A DNA stretch of 64,000 bases from Draconibacterium sediminis (GCF_000949475.1 NZ_JRHC01000001.1:2294001-2358000), one strand, 5' to 3'; positions 1 to 9,837 are shown, numbered from the stretch's first letter. The notes: generated from the letters alone by a model not told the origin. A program made the numbers and translations.

Positions 1-1101
1 TTCCGTCCCAAATAAATGAGCCAACACTTGCAATTGGAATAAGCACCACCCAAACCAGAAACTTTTGAGCGGTTTGGATCACATCTTTCTGCGAGGTAAG
101 AAGTTTTAAAATAAAATTGGTGCCCGTCCAGTAGATTAGGGTAAAAGTAATTGCCAGTCCCAGGCCCCAATAAAGCAGCAGTTTTACTACCTTTTTTAAG
201 TTTTCAATCTGTTTGGCTCCTATAAATTTACCTACCAATGCTTCGCCGGCAAAGGCAAACCCATCGATAAAAAAGGAGAAGAACATTAAAAACTGAAGTA
301 AGATTGAATTAACGGCAAGTACGGTATCGTTGATGCTGGCCGATTTCGAAGTGAAAAAGGTAAATACAACGATAATACAGAAAGTGCGGATGAAAATATC
401 GGAATTTACCTTAAAGAAACTCGACATAAATTTCAGGTCGATAATTCCGGCTTTGGTGACGTTAGGCAACATGCCTCTGTATTTCTTGAGTAACAGAATA
501 ACGGCAGTGACTAATCCTACATATTGCGAAATAGCCGTTCCTAAAGCAACTCCATCTGATTTCATATCAAGGCCAAAAACAAAAAATGCACTCAGCAGAA
601 TATTTACAACATTAACCACAATTGCAATAATCATGGGGTAGCGTGCATTTTGCATACCCAAAAACCACCCGCTAAAAACAAAAAGACTTAAAGCGGCAGG
701 AGCTGCCCAAACGCGGATTCGGAAATAGGCTTCGGCAAGTTTTTCAACTTCTGGGCTTCCGCCTATAACTTTAAAACTTGCCCAGGCAATGGGCGACTGC
801 AGCAGGAGAATAAAAACACTAATAATAATGGTTAGCAACAATGCCCGGACCAAAATCGTAATAGCCTCAGTCGGTTTTTTTTCGCCGAATGCCTGTGCTG
901 TAAAACCGGAGGTGCTCATCCGTAGAAAACCAAACCCCCAGTAAATGATATTAAAAATTACGCTACCCAGTGAAATAGCACCAATGTATACTTCCGATCC
1001 AAGGTGCCCCATCAGGGCCAGATCGATCAATCCCAGCAACGGAACCGTTATGTTACTGATGATATTGGGAAGGGCAAGTTTTAATATGCTCTTATTCATC
1101 C
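1..1101 (-). CDS. MATE family multidrug efflux transporter, C-terminal part cut by window edge
   Basis: The minus strand is open from an ATG at 1101 to the window edge (367 codons). The N-terminus reads MNKSILKLALPNIISNITVP, followed by GLIDLALMGHLGS, the pattern that opens MATE (DinF-like) carriers, where the first helix is followed by a conserved LxDxAMVGHLG-type segment. Members export drugs or metabolites across the inner membrane in exchange for Na+ or H+. The rest is a run of hydrophobic segments. The distal end lies outside the window, so total length and substrate cannot be judged. Family assignment is confident from these motifs; the specific substrate is unknown. Confidence 0.85.
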
Positions 1102-1298
1102 TTTTTATTGAGGGGGCAAAGGTAATATTATTGATCAGGCCATTAAAAAGATAAAAGTAAATAAAATTTTTACGGTCTCTTTTCTGCTTATATACTGGGC
1201 TTTTGGCTCAATCTTTAGAATTAATTCCTTGAAGTTCTGTATTTATTAATTCCTTCTATGAACAATAAAGGATTTCAATGTGTTTTATTATTCGAAGA

Positions 1299-1330
1299 TT
1301 TGGATTAATTCTAAATAGCGTCTATTTTTG
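1299..1330 (+). promoter_or_regulatory. Bacteroidota-type promoter of the Mn-type SOD gene
   Basis: TTTG at 1299-1302 and TATTTTTG at 1323-1330 are separated by 20 bp. This matches the Bacteroidota primary sigma consensus (TTTG, 19-20 bp, TAnnTTTG). The ATG of the gene follows 44 bp downstream. Confidence 0.6.
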
Positions 1331-1374
1331 CTAAAGAGAAATAAACATATTTAAATCTTTAAATAATTATAAAA

Positions 1375-1974
1375 ATGGCATTTGAATTACCAAAATTAGG
1401 ATACGATTACACGGCACTGGAGCCACATATTGATGCAAGAACGATGGAAATCCATCACAGTAAGCACCATGCAGGTTATACTACTAACCTTAATGGAGCA
1501 GTTGAAGGAACTGATCTTGCAGGAAAATCAATAGAAGAAATTTTAAGTGGAGTTTCAGGTCAATCGACAGCAGTACGAAACAACGGTGGTGGATTTTTTA
1601 ACCACAATTTGTACTGGGAAGTAATTGCACCGGGAGGTGCACCGGCTCCGGAAGGAGTTTTATTAGACGCAGTAAATGATTCATTTGGAAGCATAGAAAA
1701 TTTTCAGGAAGCCTTCACCAAGGCAGCTTTGACTCGCTTTGGGTCGGGTTGGGCATGGTTGGTTCTTCAAAACAATAAGCTGGTGGTTTCGTCTACGCCC
1801 AATCAGGATAATCCGCTGATGGATGTGGCCGAAGTTCAGGGAACTCCAATTTTGGGGATTGATGTATGGGAACATGCATATTACCTGAACTACCAAAACA
1901 GACGTCCGGATTATGTGAATGCATTCTGGAATCTCATCAACTGGGATGAAGTCGCCAGGCGGTTTAAAGGTTAG
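1375..1974 (+). CDS. sodA: Superoxide dismutase, Mn-type signature
   Basis: A 199-residue Fe/Mn superoxide dismutase that converts superoxide to hydrogen peroxide and oxygen in the cytoplasm. Metal ligands by alignment to the family are His27 (in MEIHHSKHH), His77 (FFNH), Asp163 and His167 (DVWEH). The second shell is Mn-like: glycines at 71-73 before the second ligand, and Gln144 in the QDNP motif of the C-terminal domain, the place where MnSOD carries its active-site glutamine. It has its own promoter and lies about 250 bp before a second dismutase with Fe-type residues. Metal preference is inferred from these residues only; cambialistic use is possible. Confidence 0.93.
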   Translation: MAFELPKLGYDYTALEPHIDARTMEIHHSKHHAGYTTNLNGAVEGTDLAGKSIEEILSGVSGQSTAVRNNGGGFFNHNLYWEVIAPGGAPAPEGVLLDAVNDSFGSIENFQEAFTKAALTRFGSGWAWLVLQNNKLVVSSTPNQDNPLMDVAEVQGTPILGIDVWEHAYYLNYQNRRPDYVNAFWNLINWDEVARRFKG

Positions 1975-2226
1975 TTGATTTTTGGTTTTTTCCCCGGGGC
2001 AGAGGCTCCGGGGTTTTTATTGCCCTTTTGTGTTGTTTTATGTTAATCAAGATTCTCATTGTGAGAACCATAAGCCTTTTTTGCAACCTTCTCGATGATT
2101 CTGATTCGCCTAAATTTTATTTAAACTCCTTCCAAATTAAACCTCCAGCTAATCCTTTTTGCCCCAAAAACGTTGTACCTTTAACAGACAAAAATCAAAA
2201 TTAGTAATCTTTAAACAAGGAAAATT

Positions 2227-2805
2227 ATGGCATTTAGTTTACCAAAACTTCCATATGCAAATAATGCATTGGAACCAGTAATAAGCGAAAGAACAATCGA
2301 GTTCCACTATGGAAAACATCACCAGGCTTATGTGAATAATCTTAACAACCTGGTGGAAGGAACTGAGTTTGAAAACGCAAGTTTGGAGGACATTGTTAAA
2401 AAGTCCGAAGGTGGAATTTTTAATAACGGAGCACAGGTTTGGAACCACACTTTCTATTTTATGCAATTTAACCCTGATGGTTGTAAAGAGCCCAAGGATG
2501 AATTAAAAGCCGCTATTGATGCCAAATTTGGATCGTTTGATGCTTTTAAGGAAGCGTTCTCGAAAGCAGCTGCCACTTTGTTTGGCTCGGGCTGGGCATG
2601 GTTGGTTGTTGATGAAAGCGGCGAACTGGAAATCGTTCAGACAAGTAACGCCGGCAATCCATTACGCGATGGTAAAAAGCCTATTCTCACCTGCGATGTT
2701 TGGGAACACGCCTACTATCTGGATAAACAAAATGCACGTCCGGCGTATATTGCTGATTTCTGGAAAATTGTTGACTGGAAAGTTGTTTCAGAACGTTTTG
2801 CCTAA
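2227..2805 (+). CDS. sodB: Superoxide dismutase, Fe-type signature
   Basis: A 192-residue Fe/Mn superoxide dismutase. Ligands by family alignment are His27, His74 (VWNH), Asp157 and His161 (DVWEH). The active-site glutamine sits at residue 70 (NNGAQVWNH) and the C-terminal position carries Ala142 (NAGNP), the Fe-type arrangement, opposite to the neighbouring dismutase. The residues match the single Bacteroides enzyme as I know it. A TACCTTTA box at 2176-2183 could be its -7 element. The small winged-helix gene that follows starts 15 bp after the stop and is probably co-transcribed. Confidence 0.93.
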   Translation: MAFSLPKLPYANNALEPVISERTIEFHYGKHHQAYVNNLNNLVEGTEFENASLEDIVKKSEGGIFNNGAQVWNHTFYFMQFNPDGCKEPKDELKAAIDAKFGSFDAFKEAFSKAAATLFGSGWAWLVVDESGELEIVQTSNAGNPLRDGKKPILTCDVWEHAYYLDKQNARPAYIADFWKIVDWKVVSERFA

Positions 2806-2819
2806 AAAAAGGAATAGGA

Positions 2820-2993
2820 ATGAGTACAGATAAAGTACTGGCGGCCTTGCAGGCAGCTGGAAAACCGTTGAAGGCCGGCGAAATTGCTGAAGCTTCAGGG
2901 TTGGATAAAAAGGAAGTAGATAAAGCAATGAAAGTGCTGAAGGCCGAAGAAAAAATTGTGTCACCAAAGCGTTGTTTTTGGGAACCAAAATGA
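2820..2993 (+). CDS. Small winged-helix-like protein
   Basis: 57 residues, ATG at 2820, stop at 2991-2993, starting 15 bp after sodB. The sequence starts [20 protein letters not shown] and ends KRCFWEPK. It has the pattern of a short helix-turn-helix domain: helix, turn around [13 protein letters not shown], recognition-like helix [17 protein letters not shown], then a short wing. Proteins of this size and pattern are common in Bacteroidota and are usually annotated as MarR-like or unspecified transcriptional regulators. Target unknown. The terminator right behind it suggests it closes the sodB transcript. Confidence 0.75.
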   Translation: MSTDKVLAALQAAGKPLKAGEIAEASGLDKKEVDKAMKVLKAEEKIVSPKRCFWEPK

Positions 2994-3002
2994 GGAGAAC
3001 AA

Positions 3003-3034
3003 AAAACGGGATTTTAACAATCCCGTTTTTTTTT
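3003..3034 (+). terminator. Rho-independent terminator after the SOD/wHTH unit
   Basis: A 10-bp perfect stem (AAAACGGGAT at 3003-3012 with ATCCCGTTTT at 3020-3029), 7-nt loop, followed by a T run. Confidence 0.85.
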
Positions 3035-3178
3035 ATCGTTTCAACTAAATACCAATTGTTCTTTAAAAGTGCGTATGGAAATTTAAAGATTACAATGGTT
3101 AATGCCGATACTACAACAAAGGAGCATTCTGAACAAAGTGAAAGAATGCGACATTTTGTTGTTTAATCGGTATAAAAA

Positions 3179-4558
3179 CTATTTTTTCCAGAGATATTCC
3201 ATCTCCTCCAAAGTTTTTCCTTTTGTTTCGGGTACCAGTTTCCATACAAAAATGAAAGACAACACACTCATTAATCCATAAAAACTATAGGTTAATCCGC
3301 CACTAAATTCCATCATTGCCGGGTAGGTAGACGAAATAAAGTAGTTGGCTGCCCACTGTGCTGCAACTGCAACCGCCACTGCTTTTCCCCTGATTTTGTT
3401 GGGAAACAGTTCTGAAATAAGCACCCAGCAAATAGGGCCCCACGACATCATAAATGAGGCGGTATACACAATAATAAAAATTAGTGTGCCGATACCAATT
3501 ACTTCCATAAACGAAAGTGCGCCGATGGCAAACATACCAACTGCCATACCAATCGAACCAACCATCAATAGTGGTTTACGTCCCCATTTGTCGACAGTTA
3601 AAATAGCCACCACTGTAAATACCACGTTTACGAGCCCCATTACAACAGTTTGCATTAACGATGCATCTTTTGCAGCTCCCATACTTTCAAAAATGCGGGG
3701 TGCATAATAAAGTGCCACATTAATACCTACAAATTGCTGGAAAACCGATAACAAAATACCAATGATTATAACCAGTTTTCCGTAAGAGAACAATTTTCCT
3801 GAATGGCTCTGCACACTTTGTTTAATATCATTAAAAATCAATTTGGCGTGTTCTGCTCCGTTTATTTTTGTAAGAATACTAAGTGCTTTGTCGTCCTGGT
3901 TTTTAAGCGCCAGATATCTTGGTGTTTCCGGAACAAAAAATAACAGCACACCAAACAATCCGGCAGGAATAGCTTCCGATATAAACATCCGGCGCCACCC
4001 AATGGTGTTGATCCACTCCAACGATTGTCCGCTGGCAATTCCCCAGTTTACAAAATATACTACCAGCATACCAAAAATAATGGCAAACTGGTTGAGGGCC
4101 ACAAGCCTTCCGCGAATATCGGCCGGTGCAATTTCTCCAATATACATCGGGCTAACTGCCGAAGCCAGTCCAACACCAATACCGCCAATAACACGGTAGA
4201 AGTTGAACATATATAAAAGACCCATTGTAGGTTCGCCTTTTGTAAAAAACAGAAATTCAGGATTTCCCGATCCTAAAGCCGAAACAAAGAAGAGCAATGC
4301 TGCAAGTAGCAAAGTTCTTTTTCTTCCGAGTTTCGATGCCAGTATTCCCGAAATACTGCCACCAATAATGCATCCGATAAGTGCACTTGATATGGTTGCA
4401 CCGTGTGCCAGCGAGTTCAGTCCCAGTCCTTCAATAAGAAAAGCCTGGATCGATTTGTCGGCACCTGAGATAACTGCCGTGTCGTAACCGAAAAGCAAGC
4501 CACCCAAAGTAGCAACCACTGTGATAACTACAATATAAAACGAATTACGCCCTTTCAT
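3179..4558 (-). CDS. xylE: Sugar porter (MFS), probable D-xylose:H+ symporter
   Basis: 459 residues with 12 predicted membrane segments. Sugar-porter motifs are visible: GRKRTLL after helix 2, PETPRYL at the end of helix 6, GRKPLL in the second half and PETKGKTLEEME at the C-terminus. It imports a sugar across the inner membrane with protons. It lies 95 bp behind xylA on the same strand and is the last gene of the xylose unit, so D-xylose is the likely substrate; this is context, since the family also carries arabinose, glucose and inositol. Length fits the family. Confidence 0.88.
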   Translation of the reverse strand: MKGRNSFYIVVITVVATLGGLLFGYDTAVISGADKSIQAFLIEGLGLNSLAHGATISSALIGCIIGGSISGILASKLGRKRTLLLAALLFFVSALGSGNPEFLFFTKGEPTMGLLYMFNFYRVIGGIGVGLASAVSPMYIGEIAPADIRGRLVALNQFAIIFGMLVVYFVNWGIASGQSLEWINTIGWRRMFISEAIPAGLFGVLLFFVPETPRYLALKNQDDKALSILTKINGAEHAKLIFNDIKQSVQSHSGKLFSYGKLVIIIGILLSVFQQFVGINVALYYAPRIFESMGAAKDASLMQTVVMGLVNVVFTVVAILTVDKWGRKPLLMVGSIGMAVGMFAIGALSFMEVIGIGTLIFIIVYTASFMMSWGPICWVLISELFPNKIRGKAVAVAVAAQWAANYFISSTYPAMMEFSGGLTYSFYGLMSVLSFIFVWKLVPETKGKTLEEMEYLWKK

Positions 4559-4602
4559 TTGAATAGTTTAAATTTAGTTTTAAGGTATAAGTAAAAAAAG
4601 CA

Positions 4603-4634
4603 ATTTACTCAGAGCCCGAAGACTCTGAGTAAAT
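4603..4634 (-). promoter_or_regulatory. Perfect 12-bp hairpin between xylA and xylE
   Basis: ATTTACTCAGAG (4603-4614) and CTCTGAGTAAAT (4623-4634) pair perfectly around an 8-nt loop in the 95-bp gap between xylA and xylE. There is no T run, so it is more likely an mRNA-stabilising or processing element that separates the levels of isomerase and transporter than a full terminator. This function is inference. Confidence 0.5.
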
Positions 4635-4653
4635 ATGCTGTATATAATTGCTA

Positions 4654-5979
4654 TTATAAATACCAATTAATTAGTTGTTCGATCAATTCTTGCTTTCCGC
4701 TGATCTGAGCAGGCTCGCCAACTTCTTTGGCAATAGCGTACATATCTTCAATCGTTAATTTTCCGCTTTCAAATTCGGCACCTTTACCTTGGTCGAACGA
4801 AGCATAACGTGCAGCACGCATAGCGCAGTATTGCGAGTCGTTCAGAATTTTGTCAGCAATTACAAGGGCACGTGCAAATACGTCCATACCACCAATGTGT
4901 GAGATGAAAATATCTTCCAGGTCGGTTGAGTTACGACGTGTTTTAGCATCGAAGTTAATACCACCATAAGTAAAACCACCTGCAGGAAGAATCTCAAGCA
5001 TTGCTTCAGTAACTTCGTAAATGTTGGTTGGGAATTCGTCAGTATCCCATCCGTTTTGGTAGTCGCCTTTGTTAGCATCAATCGATCCAAGTAAACCGGC
5101 ATCTGCCGACATTCTCAGGTCGTGAGCAAAAGTATGACCCGCAAGTGTAGCGTGGTTTACTTCAATATTCAATGTAAAGTCTTTTTCCAAACCATTTGCT
5201 TTCAGGAAGCCGATAACAGTTTGTGCATCGTAATCGTACTGGTGTTTTGTAGGCTCCATTGGTTTTGGCTCGATAAAGAAAGAACCGGTGAAACCTTGTT
5301 TACGACCGTAATCGCGGGCCATACGAAGGAATTCTCCAAGGTGTGCCAATTCGCGTTTTGTATCGGTATTGTGCAGGCTCATGTAACCTTCGCGTCCTCC
5401 CCAGAAAGTGTATCCGGTACCACCCAATGCGATAGTAGCATCGATAGCGTTTTTAACCTGAACCGCAGCATTGGCAACCACGTTAAAATCAGGGTTAGTT
5501 GATGCACCGTTCATGTAACGAGGATCGCTGAAAACGTTGGCTGTTCCCCAAAGCAATTTTACGCCTGAAGCAGCTTGTTTTTCTTTGGCGTACTCCACCA
5601 TTTTTTCCAGTTTCTTTTCAATTTCGAAAACTGAACCACCGCCAACAACGTCAACATCGTGGAAACAGTAAAAAGGAGCACCTAATTTTGTGATGAATTC
5701 GAAAGCCGCATCCATTTTTTCTTTGGCTGCATCAATTGGATCAGAAGCACCATGCCAAGGGAAAATTTGTGTGCCACCTCCAAACGGATCATCGCCGGTT
5801 GCACAGAAAGTATGCCAGTAAGCCACTGCAAAACGCAGGTGTTCTTTCATTGTTTTTCCGGCAACAACTCTGTTCTCGTCGTACCATTTAAACGCCATTG
5901 GGTTTTTTGAATCAGGACCTTCGAATTTTATTTGATCGATTCCTTTAAAATACTCTTTGTTTCCTTTTAAAACTTCCAT
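4654..5979 (-). CDS. xylA: Xylose isomerase
   Basis: 441 residues, the usual length of the class II enzyme. It interconverts D-xylose and D-xylulose in the cytoplasm using two divalent metals. Visible family motifs are the catalytic His-containing FHDVD (His107, Asp110), WGGREGY around residue 195, and the metal/substrate segment FIEPKP (Glu237, Lys239). It lies between xylB (59 bp upstream) and xylE on the minus strand. The product feeds xylulokinase. Function is certain from motifs plus context. Confidence 0.97.
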   Translation of the reverse strand: MEVLKGNKEYFKGIDQIKFEGPDSKNPMAFKWYDENRVVAGKTMKEHLRFAVAYWHTFCATGDDPFGGGTQIFPWHGASDPIDAAKEKMDAAFEFITKLGAPFYCFHDVDVVGGGSVFEIEKKLEKMVEYAKEKQAASGVKLLWGTANVFSDPRYMNGASTNPDFNVVANAAVQVKNAIDATIALGGTGYTFWGGREGYMSLHNTDTKRELAHLGEFLRMARDYGRKQGFTGSFFIEPKPMEPTKHQYDYDAQTVIGFLKANGLEKDFTLNIEVNHATLAGHTFAHDLRMSADAGLLGSIDANKGDYQNGWDTDEFPTNIYEVTEAMLEILPAGGFTYGGINFDAKTRRNSTDLEDIFISHIGGMDVFARALVIADKILNDSQYCAMRAARYASFDQGKGAEFESGKLTIEDMYAIAKEVGEPAQISGKQELIEQLINWYL

Positions 5980-6038
5980 CGTAATAATTTTATGAATTGT
6001 TATTTTATCTGTTTTATATTACTCTTTTGATTTGCATA

Positions 6039-7523
6039 TTATTTTATTGCTTTTTCAAGTTCTGCTTTCCAGCTTTCGTAAGCTTCCTGGTAAGCGGCAA
6101 TATTCTGCGTGTTTGGCTCAATTACATCCAGCTTTTTCAGGTTCGAGAAAGCTTCGTTAAACGATTTGTAATAACCTGATCCTACACCTGCTCCACGCGC
6201 TGCTCCAACCGATCCGTCGGTGTTATACAGCTCAATGGTTGCACCCGAAATTCCAGCCAGTGTTTCTCTGAAAATAGGGCTAAGGAACATGTTGGCTTTA
6301 CCGGCTTTAATTACCGATGCATCGATACCAATATTTTTCATGATATCCATACCGTATTTAAATGAGAATACAATTCCTTCCTGCGCCGCACGCAGCAGGT
6401 GTCCTTTGCCATGAATATTAAAGTTGATACCCGAGAAAAGCGAACCGATATTTTTGTTCTGAAGAACGCGCTCAGCACCGTTACCAAAGGGTAGGATAGA
6501 GATACCATCCGATCCGATAGCCACTTTTGACGCCAGCTCGTTCATCGCTTCATACGAAAGATCTTCGGCAACCATTCGTTTCAGCCAGGCATTTAAAATA
6601 CCTGTTCCGTTAATACACAGCAGAACGCCAAGTCGTGGATCTTCCTGCGTATGATTAACGTGCGCAAATGTGTTTACACGCGATTGCGGATCGTATTTAA
6701 TTTCGCTGCTTACACCATAAACCACTCCGGATGTTCCGGCTGTTGTTGCAATTTCGCCAGGATTAAGTACATTGAGCGAAAGTGCGTTATTTGGCTGGTC
6801 GCCGGCTCGGTAACTTACTTTTGTTTTTGTTGAGAGACCAAGGTCGGCAGCCGTTTTAGCGCTTAGCTGGCCTGATGTTGCAAAAGTTGGTACAATTTCA
6901 GGGATAATATCGGATGAAAAACCGTAGTTGTCAAACAGTATTGTAGCCAGGTCGTTTTCTTTGAAATTCCACATAATTCCCTCAGAAAGACCACTAACGG
7001 TAGTTTGTGCTTCGCCGGTAAGTTTCATGGCAATATAATCGCCCGGAAGCATAATTTTATCCACTTTGGCAAAAGTCTCCGGCTCGTTTTCCTTTACCCA
7101 TTTTAGTTTCGACGCGGTAAAGTTACCCGGCGAGTTTAACAGGTTGGTTAAACAACGCTGGCCACCTATTTCCTCGAAAGCTTTATCGCCATAAACAGCA
7201 GCGCGGCTGTCGCACCAGATAATCGACGGGCGTAAAACCTCCTGTTTTTTGTCAACCATTACCAAACCATGCATTTGGTACGAAATACCAATCGATTCAA
7301 TACTTTCTTTATCAATATTCGCGGTAGAGAGTACCTCGGCCAAAGCTAACTTCAGATTTTCCCACCAAAGTTCAGGCTCTTGTTCTGCCCAGCCTGCTTT
7401 GTGTGCGGTAATTTTCATTTCCTGTTTTGGGTAAAACGATGAAGCTACCAGGTTTCCACTGTTTGCTTCTATTAAAGAAACCTTAACTGAAGAGCTTCCG
7501 ATATCGAATCCTAATAAGTGCAT
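6039..7523 (-). CDS. xylB: Xylulokinase (FGGY family)
   Basis: 494 residues. The N-terminal FGGY ATPase-fold signature GFDIGSSSVKVSL is followed by AGWAEQEPELWW and the substrate-side CDSRA segment; the C-terminal domain has AGDQPNNAL and TAGTSGVVYGV. It phosphorylates D-xylulose to xylulose-5-phosphate, which enters the pentose phosphate pathway. It is the first structural gene of the xylose unit: its own promoter (7580-7610) lies between it and xylR. Confidence 0.95.
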   Translation of the reverse strand: MHLLGFDIGSSSVKVSLIEANSGNLVASSFYPKQEMKITAHKAGWAEQEPELWWENLKLALAEVLSTANIDKESIESIGISYQMHGLVMVDKKQEVLRPSIIWCDSRAAVYGDKAFEEIGGQRCLTNLLNSPGNFTASKLKWVKENEPETFAKVDKIMLPGDYIAMKLTGEAQTTVSGLSEGIMWNFKENDLATILFDNYGFSSDIIPEIVPTFATSGQLSAKTAADLGLSTKTKVSYRAGDQPNNALSLNVLNPGEIATTAGTSGVVYGVSSEIKYDPQSRVNTFAHVNHTQEDPRLGVLLCINGTGILNAWLKRMVAEDLSYEAMNELASKVAIGSDGISILPFGNGAERVLQNKNIGSLFSGINFNIHGKGHLLRAAQEGIVFSFKYGMDIMKNIGIDASVIKAGKANMFLSPIFRETLAGISGATIELYNTDGSVGAARGAGVGSGYYKSFNEAFSNLKKLDVIEPNTQNIAAYQEAYESWKAELEKAIK

Positions 7524-7557
7524 GATTATAAGTGATTTTGTTTATTTAGTTATTTAA

Positions 7558-7570
7558 TCTGTTCTGTTCT
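7558..7570. promoter_or_regulatory. Probable XylR operator at the xylB promoter
   Basis: TCTGTTCTGTTCT, identical to the motif at 8656-8668 in front of xylR. It lies 9 bp downstream of the -7 box of the xylB promoter, a repressor-like position. A 13-base identity at both promoters of the locus, and only seen there, supports an XylR binding site. Confidence 0.55.
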
Positions 7571-7579
7571 GATATGGTG

Positions 7580-7610
7580 CAAAAGTAAATCTATTTTGTA
7601 TGATCTCAAA
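7580..7610 (-). promoter_or_regulatory. Promoter of the xylBAE unit
   Basis: On the minus strand TTTG (7607-7610), 19 bp, TACTTTTG (7580-7587): a full Bacteroidota -33/-7 promoter upstream of the xylB start at 7523. Confidence 0.65.
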
Positions 7611-7637
7611 CTTTAAAAAAAATGTTTTATAACATGT

Positions 7638-8627
7638 TTATAGCGACGACCTCAGTTTTAGGGTTGTCGGAATTTCAACATTTACAGGTTTGCCTTTTAC
7701 TATAAACTCGGCTGCTTTTTGCCCCATTTGGGTAAAATCGGTTGATATTACCGTAATACCTTCTTTAACGTATTTTTTCATTGGTGTTTCGTTGTACGAA
7801 ATGACGCCGACTTCGCGGCCGGGTTCAAATCCTTTTTCAGAACACTGATCGAGAAACTTTGCCAACGTTCGATCACTCACCAGAAAATAGAGATCTCCTT
7901 TCTTTAGCTCAAATTCCTCGAAGGTGGTTATCACGCGGTGGTTTAGGTTATATTTTTTACAAAAGCGTTCGAAATGGTTCACAACCTCGCGCGGATGGTA
8001 AGTAAAATCGGGATAGAAAAGTGTAAAACGTTTGTATTTCGAAATGGCGTCTAAATTTTTATCGAGACAATTGTATACGGCTTCACCAAAATTCTGATAA
8101 ACACTCGACTTGCCCTCACCATTAATTTTCCAGTCGATAATAAGCAACTGTTCTTCCGGAATTTTATCAATAATACTTTTCACCTTTTTGTGGTCGAAAT
8201 TCATTACAATGTATTTTGTGTAACGTCCCACGCTTTCGGTAATAATCTTATCAAATAGGTCGATGTTGTAGTGATGAAAATGCAAATCAACACTAATGTT
8301 TTTAGGCAAATGGTTCAGAATAGAGTGATAAAGCACTTCTTTGTATGCCTTAAACGTATCGAGAAACAAAAATATCTTGGTAATTTTTCGGGTAACAAAA
8401 TAACCTCGGTTGGGAACCGATTCCACCACACCTCGTTTTTTAAGCTCGGCATAAGCCTTAAAAACGGTATCTCTCGATAGTTGGCAATCTTTCATTATCT
8501 GATTTACCGAAGGAAGCATGTCGCCTTCTTTTAACTCGTTCCTACTGATAGAGTCGAGAATGGCGTCAACCAATTGCTGAAATTTCAGAACATTTGAGTT
8601 CTTTTCGATCGTGAATTTTATATTCAT
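7638..8627 (-). CDS. xylR: GntR-family transcriptional regulator of xylose use with periplasmic-binding-like sensor
   Basis: 329 residues. The first 80 or so form a GntR winged helix (MLPSVNQIMKDCQLSRDTVF, then KKRGVVESVPNRGYFVT). The remainder resembles the LacI-type sugar-sensing fold, ending GQKAAEFIVKGKPV. Such GntR-LacI hybrids control pentose loci in Bacteroides and respond to sugar. The gene heads the xylose cluster on the same strand. Its own promoter and that of xylB share the 13-base motif TCTGTTCTGTTCT, so auto-regulation is likely. Whether it represses or activates cannot be told from sequence. Confidence 0.88.
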   Translation of the reverse strand: MNIKFTIEKNSNVLKFQQLVDAILDSISRNELKEGDMLPSVNQIMKDCQLSRDTVFKAYAELKKRGVVESVPNRGYFVTRKITKIFLFLDTFKAYKEVLYHSILNHLPKNISVDLHFHHYNIDLFDKIITESVGRYTKYIVMNFDHKKVKSIIDKIPEEQLLIIDWKINGEGKSSVYQNFGEAVYNCLDKNLDAISKYKRFTLFYPDFTYHPREVVNHFERFCKKYNLNHRVITTFEEFELKKGDLYFLVSDRTLAKFLDQCSEKGFEPGREVGVISYNETPMKKYVKEGITVISTDFTQMGQKAAEFIVKGKPVNVEIPTTLKLRSSL

Positions 8628-8655
8628 AAGAATGGTTTTATTTCAGAACCCCTAT

Positions 8656-8677
8656 TCTGTTCTGTTCTACAAATCTA
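8656..8677 (-). promoter_or_regulatory. xylR promoter -7 box with overlapping probable XylR operator
   Basis: On the minus strand TAGATTTG (8670-8677) fits the TAnnTTTG box. TCTGTTCTGTTCT at 8656-8668 begins one base downstream and also forms an inverted CAGAA/TTCTG pair with 8644-8648. Same motif as at 7558-7570. No convincing -33 box at the usual spacing. Confidence 0.5.
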
Positions 8678-8935
8678 ATAATAATAATTGTAATTGCCTC
8701 CAATGTAATACAAGTGTAGAGTAAATAGTACATTAACTGTATTTAACATTTATTAAAGTTGGCCGGCGCAATAGTTCCAAAGCTAACACGTTTTGGAATA
8801 AAAGGGTAGAGTGAGGTTATTTTTTCTAGTGGTTAAGTTTGGTCAGCAATTCTTTTTTAGCCTCAGGTTCTATCCTTTTTTCTTTTAATTTGAATTTAGC
8901 TTATTAATTTTACTTCAGAATAAGAAGTAAAAATC

Positions 8936-9508
8936 ATGATCAAAGAACTTATAACCCGTAATCGCAGTTACCGTCGTTTTGATGAGGCGGTAAAAATTTC
9001 TTCAGAACAAATTACCAAATGGATTGAGTTGGCCCGGCTTTCGGGGAGTGGCAGAAATGCACAACCGTTAAAATATGCCATTGTTACCAAAGCTGAAAAG
9101 TGCGCAAAAATTTTTCCTTTCCTGGGATGGGCCGGCTATTTGACGAACTGGAAAGGGCCGGCAGAAGGGGAGCGACCAGTGGCTTATATTGCTGTAATTA
9201 AAGACCTGAATATTGCCGAAAACCATTACTGCGACGATGGAATTGCCATGCAGAGTATTTTACTCGGAGCTGTTGAAGATGGTTTTGGCGGTTGTATGAT
9301 TGGTTCGGTAAACAAAGCCAAAGTAGCAAAATTGCTGGGGCTGAATGAAAAACAAGAGTTACTATATATTATTGCGTTGGGAAAACCTGCCGAAAAGGTT
9401 GTAATCGATGAGGCTAAAGATGGTAGCATAAAATACTGGCGCGATGAAGATGGAGTACACCATGTACCGAAACGGCCGATTGATGAAATCGTTATTATAA
9501 AGGATTAA
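8936..9508 (+). CDS. Nitroreductase family protein
   Basis: 190 residues. The N-terminal RNRSYRRFDE and SGRNAQPL segments and the central GGCMIGS motif are those of the FMN-dependent nitroreductase fold, which reduces nitro-aromatics, quinones or other electron acceptors with NAD(P)H. The LDKKE-like helices and the C-terminal KRPIDEIVI tail follow the compact subgroup found in anaerobes. It is monocistronic: it reads away from xylR and ends before a repeat-containing gap and a bidirectional terminator. Physiological substrate unknown. Confidence 0.85.
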   Translation: MIKELITRNRSYRRFDEAVKISSEQITKWIELARLSGSGRNAQPLKYAIVTKAEKCAKIFPFLGWAGYLTNWKGPAEGERPVAYIAVIKDLNIAENHYCDDGIAMQSILLGAVEDGFGGCMIGSVNKAKVAKLLGLNEKQELLYIIALGKPAEKVVIDEAKDGSIKYWRDEDGVHHVPKRPIDEIVIIKD

Positions 9509-9591
9509 CAGCATCGAACATTACTGATTCCATGGGAACATATACAGAACTAAAAAGGAACTTAATTATAATTCACAGGATTTGCTAAGAA

Positions 9592-9745
9592 TAGGCTCCC
9601 TTTAATAAGGGGAGCTCCCGTCAGCTGACGGGTGAGGGGTAATTAATTTCAATATTTTGTCTCATTACCCTTTTGTTCCCGACGTAAAGTACGGGATTTC
9701 GCAAGCTCAACTGTCGACATTTTCCCTTAGAAAGGGAAAACAGCT
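9592..9745. repeat. Intergenic repeat-like segment with perfect 16-bp palindrome
   Basis: The gap 9509-9794 holds no gene. It contains GGGGAGCTCCCGTCAGCTGACG-type sequence; CCCGTCAGCTGACGGG is a perfect palindrome. Further on, TAGAAAGGGAAAA follows a TTACCC stretch. Wording is similar to repeats at 34 kb, 36 kb and 44 kb (CCGTCAGC, GCCAGCTGGC, GAGGGG), so I read it as a lone diverged member of the intergenic repeat families of this genome. Confidence 0.45.
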
Positions 9746-9794
9746 TTAACGTTGACCTCAAAAGGATGTGAGTTTGTTGCAGGAAAAGCATAAA

Positions 9795-9819
9795 AAAAGG
9801 ATGGCACTGCCATCCTTTT
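9795..9819. terminator. Bidirectional terminator between nitroreductase and proline dehydrogenase
   Basis: AAAAGGATGGCA and TGCCATCCTTTT form a nearly perfect hairpin. On the minus strand it is followed by a T run directly behind the prodh stop codon; it also faces the nitroreductase gene. Confidence 0.75.
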
Positions 9820-9837
9820 CCGTTTAACTCCTAAAAA

